Shown in pieces: positions 1 through 11,791 of a stretch of DNA of 64,000 nt. The notes under the pieces are model-generated. The model saw only the letters and a program-made list of their open reading frames with translations. It was not told the DNA's origin and made no database searches. The stretch is from Welwitschia mirabilis (taxonomy: Eukaryota > Gnetophyta > Gnetopsida > Welwitschiales): positions 236,025,642 through 236,089,641 of the forward strand of contig JBOZIK010000001.1 in the NCBI GenBank assembly GCA_051453625.1. Direction: 5' to 3'. The position numbers and the translations under genes were made by a program. Every line of letters starts with the position of its first letter. Position 1 is the first letter of the stretch.

Positions 1-445
1 TTAATTATAAAATAAGAAAGAGGAAATTCTAAAAATCTCCCAATATTAACTCTTATTAGTGGAATTATTAGATATGTAAATAATAGTAAACCTTACAATG
101 TAAAGTGTTGATATGGTAATGCCATATAAATCATAACAAACAAGAAAATTATAAGAGTCAAGAGGAATGAAAAGCTAGATTAGGAACCTAAGTGGTAAGT
201 TAGAATTTCAAGATATAAATAAGAAAAAAAAATAAGAACAAAAAAGGTCATCATAGACATTATGCCAACAAAGGCCTAGAACACTATGTCCTGCTTCCTC
301 TTATGAGAAAATAAAATTGATTGAAATGGTATTAAGAAGACGTAAGAATTGGATTAAAGGGCTATGAATAGGATGAGAAAAAAATAATACGGAAATAATG
401 CATACACTTGATAATCTTTAAAGGATATTAATCACTAGAGAAGAT

Positions 446-490
446 TCCTTTCTTTCTTTCTTCCCCCCCTCTCTCTCTCACTCTCTCACA
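446..490. repeat. CT-rich microsatellite
   Basis: A pyrimidine run: TTTC units, then a C run, then CT units and short CA units. No gene context. Confidence 0.8.
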
Positions 491-1000
491 CTCATATGTC
501 CTTATATGTAATGCTTTTATAATTAAGTACTAAAATATGTGTATTTTTAATTTATAAAAAATAACTTTATATGAATTCCTCTAAATTTTTAACCTACTTT
601 AAATACTAAGAATAATGTCTAGATTGTTTGAGGATGAAAATGAATAAGTCATTTCAAAAAATGTAGACACATTTTCTTTATATGGAAATATTTTAAAAGG
701 ATGAAAGTAAAAAATTACAAATGAAATGGAACTTTAAAAGATAGAAATTTTTCTTTTCTTTAAAATTTTAAACTTTAAAACAAACCATTCTAACAAATGA
801 AATATATGTGCATGTAGTTGAGTGATTTGTAAGATTATTTTCTCATTTATTTTTAATTATGGATATATTACTTTTAGAACTTTTTTAAATTAAAGCATCT
901 CTTATAAATTTATTATACTAATATTTGCTAAGGGGATAGCTAGTAGTTAGTTGAAGGATGTACTTACACTTAAATGTTTATACATCTATACAAACACACA

Positions 1001-1100
1001 NNNNNNNNNNNNNNNNNNNNNNNNNNNNNNNNNNNNNNNNNNNNNNNNNNNNNNNNNNNNNNNNNNNNNNNNNNNNNNNNNNNNNNNNNNNNNNNNNNNN
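1001..1100. other. Assembly gap (100 N) with duplicated flanks
   Basis: About 35 bases ending at 1000 (ACACTTAAATGTTTATACAT and on) recur immediately after the gap at 1101. The two flanks look like overlapping contig ends that were not merged. Confidence 0.85.
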
Positions 1101-2465
1101 ACACTTAAATGTTTATACATATATACACACACACACCCACCAAATTTACTATTAAAATATAATTTGTAAAGTTTAGTCTTCTACTTTCTAACATGTTATT
1201 AAAAAGGAATAATTCTTGTATTTCAATTATAGGTCATCTTAAGCTACCTAACTATTATGAAATATAAATACCACAATAAGACCAATTCCACCATCCAAGC
1301 TAGCAATGATATCATCATTTTTAGGATAAATGGGATGTTAAAGAAATGAATTATTAATTAATTTTACATCTTAAGGTTAAAGTCAATCTACCATGCAAAG
1401 CATTAAAAGGGAGCTTAAGAAGACTAATTATTACATACCTAAATCCTACAGTCCAAGGATTTTTATCAATAATCCTTAGTTATTGACATGGATGTACCAT
1501 TATAATTTACATTTCTAATAAAGGCTATATAAGAAAATCCTACGTTATTTGTTAAACATGTTATCACTTAGATCTAATCCATTAATTCATCCAAATTTGT
1601 ATGAGCTATCGTTCAATTAGAACTATATTATTCTAGGTCCATATTCACTATGGATATAAGGAAGACTTATATTATTCTAATATTTTCTCTTATCCCTTTC
1701 TAGGTATGAGGGAATTATTGATTCAAGATATATCTATACTTACCAAGCCTAATTACTAATTCTATATTATAGTGATGTTTGATATAGTATTGGTATTATT
1801 AGTAAATGCACATTAATCTATGATTGTATTTACCTTTGCTCCCATTATTAATAAAATTATAATTACTAGTTATGTACTAGTGCATTTCAAGTGTTCTTTC
1901 ATATATATCATTTATATCGATTTTATTAATGAATTATTAGGGTCTATATGATTAATTTATTATTATTTATGACATAGTTTATGTTATTCTAATTTTTTCT
2001 ACATTTCATTAAAGGATATAACATATCTAATCTCATAGCTTTCATGAGGTTTGAAATCTATAGTGAATAATTTATTACCTCTTAATGAATATATTTTGCA
2101 CTTAGAATAATATCTTTAACTTATCTTTGACTTTCTTAGTATATTTTCTTATGAATAATCATTTCTAATTCCTAGAGAAGAGTCTAAAATACTTTAATTT
2201 TTAATCATTTTTAAAAAACCATTTCCTATGAAAATACTTATCTAAAACACTTCTTAAATTTTTTGATAGCTCTAAAATACCTTTGTAGACTCTTAGAGAG
2301 AATCATAATCAGGGTTAATTATACTATATAAGATGCTTAAATTTATTTATTCAAAATTAATGCCTAGATTTTAATAGATAGTATTGTTGTATTAATTTAT
2401 GTAATCCTTAAGTTGTTAAGCAAATCCTATAAATCAAGAATGCTTTCATAAAACACATACTAGTA

Positions 2466-2582
2466 TAGACAATACTTAACCCACATGTTCTAATCCATTG
2501 AAGGCACTAGGCTAAAAGTTATAGAATTCATTTTTAATGAAGTATTTTTGTCTTTTTATATTAAAAAATGAAATAAGAATAA
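2466..2582. repeat. Direct repeat, copy 1 (pair with 3390-3506)
   Basis: About 117 bp starting TAGACAATACTTAACCCA recurs at 3390-3506 with only a few differences. The second copy begins exactly after a 10-N gap, so this may be a contig overlap rather than a biological duplication. Confidence 0.8.
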
Positions 2583-2773
2583 TGCAAAAATATAATGCAA
2601 GATACATACTAATGCACTACTTATAAGTAAGATGTAAATGAAATAACTCTAAGTAATGAATCTATTTGACTATCAATCTTTCTATCATCAAGATCAACCT
2701 ATATAGCTTAGATCAATTAGGACAAATTATTACTTAATCCTAACTAGCATAAGTAATAAGGCATATCAAATAA

Positions 2774-2873
2774 NNNNNNNNNNNNNNNNNNNNNNNNNNN
2801 NNNNNNNNNNNNNNNNNNNNNNNNNNNNNNNNNNNNNNNNNNNNNNNNNNNNNNNNNNNNNNNNNNNNNNNNN
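2774..2873. other. Assembly gap (100 N) with duplicated flanks
   Basis: The 70 bases at 2704-2773 recur at 2874-2943 with one visible mismatch (GGACAAA versus GGAGAAA). The true sequence probably has one copy and no gap. Confidence 0.9.
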
Positions 2874-3131
2874 TAGCTTAGATCAATTAGGAGAAATTAT
2901 TACTTAATCCTAACTAGCATAAGTAATAAGGCATATCAAATAAAATACATATAAATGTAGCTTACTAAAACTACAAAAATTCAAGATGAAATGACATGCA
3001 AATACTTAAATTAATAATTCAACATATTAAAGGTTTCTCTTATAATCTATATTTATTATAAAGCTATTACAAAGTCATAACCAACATAAACTATAATAGA
3101 GATACAGATAATAATAGAAGTAAAGCAATCT

Positions 3132-3318
3132 TTTATTAATATCAAACAAAGCATCCACTTACAAAGGAGAAACGTCTAAATAAAGGATACATAGCTTTAC
3201 ACTAGGGAAGACTTCTCTCTATGGCATAGGATAAACCTCTTTTCCTTTAATCTCTCATCACAAGATTCTCAAGTATAAAAGATGAGTTTGAAAGTAAGGA
3301 CAAGGGGGGTATTTATAG
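3132..3318 (-). promoter_or_regulatory. Probable LTR promoter-to-polyA segment (TATA and AATAAA, minus strand)
   Basis: On the minus strand CTATAAAT (3311-3318) is followed by a C-rich start region and about 175 bases later by AATAAA (3132-3137). This is the usual layout of the R region of a plant LTR. It lies on the strand and side expected for the 3' LTR of the minus-strand Athila-like element whose integrase is at 6840-7640, but that link is inference. LTR borders were not found. Confidence 0.45.
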
Positions 3319-3379
3319 TTCCACATGCAATATTCTCAATCAAAAACCCTAAACATTAGAAATAAAATCGTAATAGCCC

Positions 3380-3389
3380 NNNNNNNNNN
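3380..3389. other. Assembly gap (10 N)
   Basis: A short gap. The sequence directly after it repeats 2466-2582, so the join may be wrong. Confidence 0.9.
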
Positions 3390-3506
3390 TAGACAATACT
3401 TAACCCAAATGTTATAATCCATTAAAGGCACTAGGCTAAAAGTTATAGAATTAATTTTTAATGAAGTATTTTTGTATTTTTATATTAAAAAATGAAATAA
3501 GAATAA
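3390..3506. repeat. Direct repeat, copy 2 (pair with 2466-2582)
   Basis: Near-identical to 2466-2582, including the tail TTAAAAAATGAAATAAGAAT. The two copies diverge immediately after this segment. Confidence 0.8.
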
Positions 3507-4343
3507 TTTTTATATTAAAATAGTTATTATCTTGAACATTTTCTAAATGATTATAGGAGATGATTTCTTACAATAAAAAATGACTCATCAGTTTCTAACC
3601 TCAGTCCATGATAGCATCCCTATTAGCTTTAATTATATGATCATCCAGTGACTGTCATTTAGACAACTATGTGGATGGCATTCTCTTAAGTACTTTAGTT
3701 AATAAAATTATCCTTCTAGGTTATTATCTCTTCCTGAAAATGCTAAGTATCAGAATTAACTTGAAATGCCTTCAAATATGTTAAGGATTACATATTTCTA
3801 TGATCATTCTTTTGGTTCTTCATAATTATCAAAATTCCACTTAAACCTATCTAAATATCTTGCAAAATCACTTAAAATACTCCATCAAATACCTATAATT
3901 TGGCATCACATCATAGCTTCCCACTTAGCCATATCACTCCCTGATAAAGAAGCAAATAACTACAACTTATGAGTTAAATTAACTAAGAAAAATAGTAACT
4001 AAGAAAATACAATTTTAGTTTAGAAAGCATATCATGTAGAATTAAATATCAAAATCTGATGAACTAGATGTATTATTTTGGTAGATTATATAATCGTATT
4101 ATTATCTTATATGTCGTCTAGATGATGGTGAAGATAATAAGCTTTAGAAAAAATCAGATGAAAAAATCAAATGCCTTTGATTATGAACATTAGAAAATAA
4201 AATTAGAGAACTTAAAAATTATTTCATTTTCTTATTTAAAATGTTTAACACATCAAAAAGTAAAAATTAAATTTCATCTAAAAATGTTGTCAAAAGATAT
4301 AATCATAATAACTTAGATAAGTGATGTGCATATTTAATCAAGA
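3507..4343. other. AT-rich DNA with no recognised gene
   Basis: No domain could be read on either strand. By position it could be the 3' non-coding or env-like part of the minus-strand Athila-like element, but I see no sequence proof. Confidence 0.4.
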
Positions 4344-4501
4344 ATAGTAGTAACTCAAAATGATGTATATAAATTAATCTAAAAGTGTAAATACATTAAA
4401 AATAATCATAATATTACTCCCCTTATCCAGCATTCTAGACCACATCTACAAGAAGATCCTGCAACTACTCTATTATGGCTTACTAAAGAAAACCAATAAT
4501 G

Positions 4502-4921
4502 NNNNNNNNNNNNNNNNNNNNNNNNNNNNNNNNNNNNNNNNNNNNNNNNNNNNNNNNNNNNNNNNNNNNNNNNNNNNNNNNNNNNNNNNNNNNNNNNNNN
4601 NNNNNNNNNNNNNNNNNNNNNNNNNNNNNNNNNNNNNNNNNNNNNNNNNNNNNNNNNNNNNNNNNNNNNNNNNNNNNNNNNNNNNNNNNNNNNNNNNNNN
4701 NNNNNNNNNNNNNNNNNNNNNNNNNNNNNNNNNNNNNNNNNNNNNNNNNNNNNNNNNNNNNNNNNNNNNNNNNNNNNNNNNNNNNNNNNNNNNNNNNNNN
4801 NNNNNNNNNNNNNNNNNNNNNNNNNNNNNNNNNNNNNNNNNNNNNNNNNNNNNNNNNNNNNNNNNNNNNNNNNNNNNNNNNNNNNNNNNNNNNNNNNNNN
4901 NNNNNNNNNNNNNNNNNNNNN
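4502..4921. other. Assembly gap (420 N) with duplicated flanks
   Basis: About 158 bases before the gap (4344-4501) recur after it (4922-5089) with several substitutions and a small indel near ATCTATGGACTCC. This fits an unmerged overlap or a tandem duplication with an estimated-size gap. Confidence 0.85.
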
Positions 4922-5089
4922 ATAGTAGTAACTCAAAATGATGTATATAAATTAATCTAAATGTGTAAATACATCAAAAATAATCATAATATTACTCCCC
5001 TTATCTATGGACTCCTAGCATTTTGGACTACATCTGCAAGAAGATCCTACAACTACTTTATTATGGCTTACTAAACAAAACCAATAATG

Positions 5090-6839
5090 CAAATGTCAAA
5101 AATAATATGAAATCATAACTAGATTAGCACATTATATATATGTAGCATAGAATCTCAAAAAGACCCTCATAATTAAAATTTTTTCTCAAAAATATCATAG
5201 AAATATGTCTTACCCTCCCCAAGTGAATCAATACATCTTGTATTATGATCATAAAAGAAGAAGTTGCTATCATCCAGGTTGTCATTTGGATGATAGACAT
5301 AGGATGATGATTAAAAAAGAAAGATTTGAAAAAACAGTGAAGTACAGGTAGAGTTAAATAGTTAATGATAATAATAATAAGATCTCAAAAGTTATCATGA
5401 AGTCTGAAAGATGGATAAAAGCTAAGAATCATCATTAAAAAATCATGGTAAAGTGAAAAGAACTTAAAGTAAGAGATAAGAATATTAATATTTAATAATG
5501 ATAAGCCATCAAGTAGAAAGAAGCAATGCTAAGAAAATCCTCAAATTTGCTTGAACTCAAAATCATTTACAAGTAGCAAGTGAATGTGTTAAAACTCAAA
5601 ATGATGAAAAATATATCATCATAAATGAGAGGAATATCATATGTCAAAATGCTAACATAAGAATAAACCATATGAATAAAGACCATAATTGAAAACAAAA
5701 AGATAATAAAAAAACTACCAAATGATTAAGTCCTAAAATATTGTATTAAAAAATTATAAAGATGACTTTGAAATACCATATAAAATGACTAAGAAAAATT
5801 AGAAGTAACAATGAATAACTAGGAACATGAAGAAGAGTATTTACCTATCCTAAATTCTAACCTAGTAAAGTCCCTTGATAGAAATCATAAAATAACATGA
5901 TTAATGATGCATGAGTTGATGTGAAAACTTCATAAAGTACCATTCAAATAGGTAATGATTATGATGATGTCAAGAAGATCTAATATTTTCAATCAATAAA
6001 TGATAAGATCAAAGGATTCCTATAAATTAACTCATCTACTCACACTCCAAAACACATTAGAGTCTTAAAAGTAAAATGATCATGTGGGAGTATTATATGT
6101 GTAATGAGTCTAGCAAATAAGCAATGTCTTTGATAACACCAAGGATATCACTGATCTTTTAGCCTTTAAGTGATAATTATTTTCATGATGGGGGTAGTAC
6201 AACCATTTTTAGAGGAATAAAAACTTATGAAGCATAATCAAATGATCCCCTAGAGGAGTTCTCATAACTACTAATAATGTCAAATGTACCTCTTGGGAAA
6301 ATTTACCCTAATGTGGTAGGACATCATGGTGACCATGTTTTAGCTCATATATAAAAGATCATGTTTATTTATTTCTCTCTCCTTTTCTATTTTCAAATAA
6401 TAAATCCAACATGACTAAGTACTCTTAAGGATGAGGGTGAAGCAATGAGATGAGGAGTAGGAGAAGACACACTTAAACAATAAAAGACTCATACCATTGA
6501 GAGAGAATATAAGAACTAAGACATATTACTTTAAAAATAAAGTTTATAAATATATAAATGTCTTAAGATTAGGTAAATCCAATCTTATACTTTGAAATTC
6601 CTAAGTTGAAGATTACTAGCCATGGCAACTTTATAAAATGATACATAAGTTAAGTTATAAGATGTTCAAGTGATAGCATGACATCCACCAAAGAAATAGA
6701 CTAAGAAAGAATTTAGATAATGATAAGAGAAAAGTCCTCCTCATTAAAGAGGGATTTCAAGATAAGTGTTTCTATCATGTTCAAAGTTTAATTAATAGGT
6801 AATTTATAGATTTTTAACCTTTACCATTAACTTTTTAAG
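5090..6839. other. Unassigned DNA downstream of the Athila-like integrase
   Basis: No readable domain. It lies between the integrase pseudogene (minus strand) and the probable minus-strand LTR near 3.1-3.3 kb. In Athila-type elements this interval holds a long 3' region, sometimes with an env-like ORF. Nothing env-like is visible here. Confidence 0.35.
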
Positions 6840-7640
6840 TTTTTCTAGTGTTCCTATCAGAAATTTCAACTGATCCATTAGCATGTACTTTTTCTACGAG
6901 ATAAGGATCTAATCGTTTAAGGGTTAACTTATTGTAAAAGATGCACTCAAGTATTATATAAAAGAACTAGTTAACTTGACTTAGATTTTTTATGAATTAT
7001 TTTTTTTATCATGTTTAAACTTGACTTGGGATTTATTACTAAGTTGATGATGTATGGCATAGGTCTAGTTTTTATGTAAGTAATCAAGTTGGGCTAATTG
7101 AGTCCTAATATTTTCATCTAAGTTCATAAGATTAAGTTGATAAGTAAATCAATAAAAGTTATAGCAAACATTGACTGATAAAATACAAACTTTTTTGAAC
7201 ATAAGTTCATAAGGTAAAAAGCTAATAGAATTTATTCAAGTAGTATAGTAAGTCCAAAGAATATCATCAAGTTTAGAAGCCTAAGTTTTCTTATGAATAG
7301 GGATATGTTTTTAAAGCATCTTCTTAATTTACCTACTTGCATTTTTAGCTTAACCATTGGATTGAGGTTGATAAGCATAGACAATTCAATGTTTAATTCT
7401 AATGGATAAGAAAAGTTTTCAAAAATGATATTTGATGAAATGAATCCCTTGATCACTAATTATGATTTTAGAAAAATAAAAATACCAAAAGATATGAGTT
7501 CAAATGGAATTATAGATAGTTCAGATTTCAATTATGGCAGTAGGAATAGCTTCAACTCACTTAAATAGGGCCTATAAAGTTGATCCCCTAATAGTCAAAA
7601 GGTTCACATTCAAGGATATGATTAAAGAACATATTTTAAG
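6840..7640 (-). pseudogene. Ty3/gypsy (Athila-like) integrase, decayed
   Basis: Integrase inserts retroelement cDNA into chromosomes. Reading through frameshifts on the minus strand gives the core signature FDYxGINFIGPI (about 7566-7615; family form FDVWGIDFMGPF), then SDQGIHF, which holds the second catalytic Asp, then YAYQPQSNG, then KLDDILWTYYTTQ, where the family has KLDDALWAYRT. It ends with a stretch of LNLDENIRTQLAQLDYL type and HDKK near 7000. This order is that of Athila/Tat integrases, which have KTPIGMSPY-like motifs and a DEKR-like helix. Several TAA/TAG stops and frame changes make it non-functional. It is the 3' part of the same polyprotein as the RT/RNase H at 8127-8945. Confidence 0.8.
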
Positions 7641-8126
7641 AGAAAGTTAAGCTACCATAACATTAATAACACACCTTCTAGAAAAGTCAAAATAATTAAT
7701 TAAAAGTATAGGTCAATAGAAACTAGAGTGGAGAATTTTTATTGTAGTCTTTTGACCATTAGAGTATTTCCCTCATATCCACAATGAAAAAGGTTAAGAA
7801 TGTCATGCTTTTTCCATTCTCACACACATTTATGCATGATTTAATCTTTACACCTATGGTAAAGATGGGGCTTATTTTACTCATAATCCTCAATCCAATG
7901 AAATTATGATTCTAATGCTAAGGTATTTTTATAGTAACAAGGTAATTCATAATGTTAGCATACCAAAAAGTAAGATGAAAAGAAGAGATGACATAGAGTT
8001 GTTTAGTAGCAAATATTTATTCATCAAGAAAGTAATCACTAATTAGAATTTTATTAATATAACAAGAAAGTGATCTACCACACTATTATGTTTTCTAGCT
8101 TTATTAATGATTTTAATATTAAATTC
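7641..8126 (-). pseudogene. RNase H to integrase linker of the Athila-like element
   Basis: This segment joins the RNase H domain to the integrase core on the minus strand. The expected zinc-finger (HHCC) region cannot be read cleanly. A run such as CINVCENGKSM may be its remnant. It is annotated mainly from position between two recognised domains. Confidence 0.45.
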
Positions 8127-8393
8127 TTATATGATAAGTCTGGTACTAGAATATTTCTTACTTATAAGGTAATGTATAACTACATGATCCATGTAAACAT
8201 TGGTATGGAAGCCAAAAGAATAGTATTTAAAATGATTAAGACAAAAGATAATAGGAAGCATTTCTTTTTCAGTTGTAGTATAATTTTTCTTAACCTTAAA
8301 CAAAGCTCTACTAAGGTAAGATATGACTTTAAAACATTTTTCATATTTTTGATCAAGAACCCCATCCATAACAATGTTACGAGCATCACACAT
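8127..8393 (-). pseudogene. Ty3/gypsy RNase H domain (Athila-like), open segment of 88 codons
   Basis: RNase H removes the RNA strand during reverse transcription. The reading begins MCDARNIVMDGVLDQK (family: CDASDYAVGAVLGQR), continues SYLSRAL, then NYTTTEKEMLPIIFCL, which is the strongly conserved NYTTTEKELLAVVFAL block, and then VYMDHVVIHYLISKK (family YTDHAALKYLLSKK). The catalytic Asp of CDA is present. The frame is open for 88 codons, unusually good for this window, but the parts before and after are broken, so it is a relic. It is contiguous with the RT C-terminal half at 8394-8945. Confidence 0.88.
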
Positions 8394-8945
8394 AAGTCAA
8401 AAATCCTTAGTCAAATTAGGTCCCATTACAATAGGTTTAAAAGAAAATTTATCTTTAAGTATTTCAAAAGTAAGTAGGCATGAGCCATTCAAATAAAACT
8501 TAAGTTCTTTTTTAAGTAATAAGTAAAGGGGTTCACAAATGTTAACATATTCTAAAATAAAATAGTGATAGAAACTAGCATAACCAAGAAAATATATAAC
8601 TTATTTAACATCATATGGAGAGTCAAGATTTCTATAATACCAAATTTTATAGGATCCATCCTAATTTCCTCACTAGAAATCTAAAAACCTAAAATAATTC
8701 ATTGTTGATAAGGAAAAAAACTTTTTTCCCAACTCAAGTGTAGTCCACTTTCTATACATCTATCTAAGAGTTTCTCTAACCTTTTCATGATTTATTCAAA
8801 ATTTTCATTAAAGATTAAGAAGTCATTCATAAAGATCTTAATGAATTCCTCTATTATGTCATAAAAGATTCCTATCATTGCACACTAACACATTTAAGGG
8901 GTATTACAAAGTTCAAAAGTCATTCTTTTAAAGGTAAAGGTTTCA
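8394..8945 (-). pseudogene. Ty3/gypsy reverse transcriptase, C-terminal half (Athila-like), catalytic motif lost
   Basis: Minus-strand reading starts with FKRMTFELCNTP (family RMPFGLCNAP). It runs through IFYDIIEEFIKIFMNDFLIF, LEKLLDRCIESGLHLSWEKS and ISSEEIRMDP to the RNase H. The catalytic motif should be F-x-D-D. Here it reads FMND (8822-8833), so the first Asp is replaced by Asn. Stops are frequent. The N-terminal half of the same RT lies more than 10 kb away at 19745-20110 because a copia element inserted between the FxCPFGTF-like segment and this part. Similarity is by recalled family motifs, not by search. Confidence 0.85.
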
Positions 8946-9657
8946 AAACAGACAGTAATGTTATTAAGTTATAATTACCAAGTTGACATCAAACTAACAT
9001 TTTTGGTATAGAAAAATTTATTGTATTCCTTGCAAAAAATATTAATCCTTGTAGGTCAAGAGCAGCAAATATTTATCACTTGTCATGTTTGAACCTGACA
9101 TGTTATAATATCTCAAAGAAATCAATCTAATTACTATGGAGTTGACTAGAACTATATCAAGAACTGTTAAAACCAAATTACTGAGGGATAGACTGGATTC
9201 CTGAGGGATCAATTAGATCTATACAATAATCTATCATATCTATTTATTAAGGAATTAATTAGATTCTTAAAGAGTTAATGAGACCTAGACTAGAAATGTA
9301 TTCAAATTTTTATTATCAAGGGATTACTTAGATTCCTAAGGGGTCAACTGGACCTAGGCTAACAATGTTTTCAGTCTTTCTTCATATGAAGTTAAATAAA
9401 CCAAAATGTAGTTGACTAGACTTGGACCTTATGTGGTTGATTTGATCTTAGATGGAGCTGATTAGATACAGAGATATAAAGAACTCAGGTCAACTAAAAG
9501 AAGATGAAGTCAATCGACTTCAGTAATAGCAATTAACGGGGTCAACTGGACATTTTAAGAGATTGATTGATCATGATAGAAATGGAATTTTTTTAGCTAT
9601 TACCTTTTCATTTTTACCTATTAAAGAATTAGATCTACTTGTAAAATACTAAAATGT

Positions 9658-9757
9658 NNNNNNNNNNNNNNNNNNNNNNNNNNNNNNNNNNNNNNNNNNN
9701 NNNNNNNNNNNNNNNNNNNNNNNNNNNNNNNNNNNNNNNNNNNNNNNNNNNNNNNNN
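9658..9757. other. Assembly gap (100 N) with duplicated flanks
   Basis: About 192 bases at 9466-9657 recur at 9758-9949 with scattered substitutions (for example AACGGGGTCAACTGG versus AATGAGGTTAACTAG). The differences are mostly transitions. Confidence 0.9.
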
Positions 9758-10371
9758 ATACAGAGATATGAAGAACTCAGGTCAACTAAAAGAAGATGAA
9801 GTCAACTGACTTCAGTAATAGCACTTAATGAGGTTAACTAGACATTTTGAGGGGTTGATTGATCATGACAGAAATAGAATTTTTTTAGCTATTACCTTTC
9901 CATTTTTACCTATTAAAGAATTAGATCTACTTGTAAAATACTAAAATGTATCTTTTATATATTACTCAGCCATCAAAATCATTATAGTTCTTCTAGTTAA
10001 TCAAAAATTGAATAAGCATCTTTTGATTAATATTTATTTAGTTATTTAGTTTACACTGTACATACTTAGATTTGTGATATCATTATTAAATAGTCTAGTA
10101 CTATCAATACTATTTGGCATTGTATTAACACAAAAAGAATTTTCTTGAAAGGTTGATACTGAGACTATGAAAAATCTAATTGTAAAAGGTTATAGGTGAA
10201 CCTGAGATACTTGGAAAGTGAGTTAAAAAGATCTAGATTAGCCTTGGATAGAAGATTATTACTAAGAGTGAAGTAGAGGGTTTCCAAAACCAATATAAAT
10301 TGTGTGTCTATCAATATCCATTGGTATTTTATAGTTTATTTATTTTTCTTTTAAATCATTATTGATTTTTT

Positions 10372-10471
10372 NNNNNNNNNNNNNNNNNNNNNNNNNNNNN
10401 NNNNNNNNNNNNNNNNNNNNNNNNNNNNNNNNNNNNNNNNNNNNNNNNNNNNNNNNNNNNNNNNNNNNNNN
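10372..10471. other. Assembly gap (100 N) with duplicated flanks
   Basis: The 55 bases at 10317-10371 (TCCATTGGTATTTTATAG and on) recur from 10472. Confidence 0.88.
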
Positions 10472-10637
10472 TCCATTGGTATTTTATAGTTTATTTATTT
10501 TTCTTTTAAGTAATTATTGATTTTTTTATATGCAGAAATATTTTTAGTATTTAATACTTTGTGAAGGAATTTTTTTGAAGCTACTTCTTTTAAATCCTAT
10601 TCACTCCTCCTTCTTTTAGTATTATAGATCCTACATT

Positions 10638-10649
10638 TAGTATTAGAAT
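10638..10649 (+). promoter_or_regulatory. Degenerate tRNA-iMet primer binding site of the copia element
   Basis: TAGTATTAGAAT aligns with the canonical plant PBS TGGTATCAGAGC with four differences, all G-to-A or C-to-T transitions. It lies two bases after the CA end proposed for the 5' LTR, the expected place. An intact version of the same motif is seen at 23582-23593 in a different element. Confidence 0.7.
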
Positions 10650-10701
10650 GATGTTGAGTTATTCGTAGATCTTAAAAAAATCTAAACTCCTAAACCCTAA
10701 C

Positions 10702-11625
10702 TATGAGTAATCCTTCTGATACCCTATCTACCAAAAGACCACCCATGTTTGATGGGACTAACTATGCTTACTAGAAGGCCTCAATGAGAATTTTCATTAG
10801 ATCCTTAGACATAGATAGATAAGGTAATCTACAATGAATATGTCATGCTCATTCTATCCAACACTAATAGTAATGAAACCACCATAGTGGTTGAGAAATC
10901 TTAAGACCAATGGATCCCTACTGACAAAGTCAAAGCTATCCTAGATGCCCATACACTTAATGATATTTTTTGTGTAGTTTTTATAAACAAATTTAATAGG
11001 ATTGTAAACTATGAACATGTCAAGGAATCTTCGGATATTCTTGAAATAGCACATGAATGAAAATCCACTGTAAAGTAGGAAAGGCCATACATACTTATCT
11101 CTAAGTTTGAATAGATTCACATGAAAGAAGAAGAAACTCTGTAAGAGTTCTTTTCTAGACTGATAGACATAGTAAAATCTATTACAGGTCTAGCTAAGAA
11201 AATGGATGAAGACAAGGTTTTATAGAAAGTTGTAAGATCTTTTTCAAAACACTTTAAGCTAAAGATCATAACCATTGAGGAAAGTAAGAACATTAATCAA
11301 ATCACACTAAAGGATATTTAAACTTGTGAATTAAAGTTTTCTAAAGATAAAATGAGAAGTCTAATGTTAAAAAGTATGTAGGAATAGTCTAGATTTGAAA
11401 AATTAGATAAAGAACCTGATGAAGACGAGTTTGTTCGTTTGATAATAAGATTTAGAAAATTCTTTTACAAAAGAAAGATAAAAGGTAAATCAAGTAAGGG
11501 ACCAATGAGGGGTCATTCCAAACTAAGAAGAGATCTTGAAAAAGGAAAGGAGATCCAATGCTATGCATGTAAGGGATATGAACATGTTATAAAAAAGGTT
11601 AAAATAATAGAAGAGATTTGAAAAA
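10702..11625 (+). pseudogene. Copia gag polyprotein (capsid and nucleocapsid), decayed
   Basis: Gag forms the retrotransposon particle. The reading begins at ATG 10702 with MSNPSDTLSTKRPPMFDGTN, then YAY and a stop where the family has YxxWK. This is the PPxFDGTNYxxWK block typical of Sirevirus/Tork gag. Further on are DKVKAILDAHTLNDIF and LIDIVKSITGLAKKM, which fit the capsid helices, and ITIEESKNIN. Near 11559 is CYACKGYEHVIKKV, a CCHC zinc knuckle whose last Cys is replaced by Val. Stops are mostly TAG/TAA/TGA at positions where the family has Gln, Trp or Arg. The reading continues toward the coiled-coil segment at 12310 across a gap. Confidence 0.8.
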
Positions 11626-11791
11626 TTCTAAAACATCATCCTTCATCACCACCTAGAATAATGTAAATGAATAAGATGATGGTAACTCAAGCCAAGAGTT
11701 AGATGGAGATAAAAGACTTTTCTTCATGGCAATAGTCGCTCCTATGAAGAACGTGCCTTAGTCAATGAAACTAGGTGATCTAGATCTTATT

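Larger units (their letters stand above)
1..2465. other. AT-rich DNA with no recognised gene
   Basis: I see no coding region on either strand in this stretch. It holds a CT-rich simple repeat near 446-490 and one assembly gap at 1001-1100. Given the surroundings it is probably old transposon sequence, but nothing in it matches a domain I can name. Confidence 0.5.
8959..10635 (+). repeat. 5' LTR of the Sirevirus-like element
   Basis: Starts TGTTATTAAGTTATAATTAC and probably ends CCTACA just before the primer site. It matches the 3' LTR from 18398, sharing for example AAATATTAATCCTTRTAGG and TCATGTTTGAACCTGA. It contains many copies of a GTCAACTAGACC-like motif. Two gaps (9658-9757, 10372-10471) lie inside and both have duplicated flanks. 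Confidence 0.82.

Noticed and set aside
8070-8477. A 135-codon plus-strand ORF
   Set aside because: It is antisense to the well-supported RNase H/RT on the minus strand.
6840-8945. Integrated pararetrovirus (caulimovirus-type) as a source of the RT/RNase H
   Set aside because: The RT and RNase H are followed by a clear integrase, and protease/RT/RNase H/integrase order with Athila-type motifs identifies a Ty3/gypsy retrotransposon.
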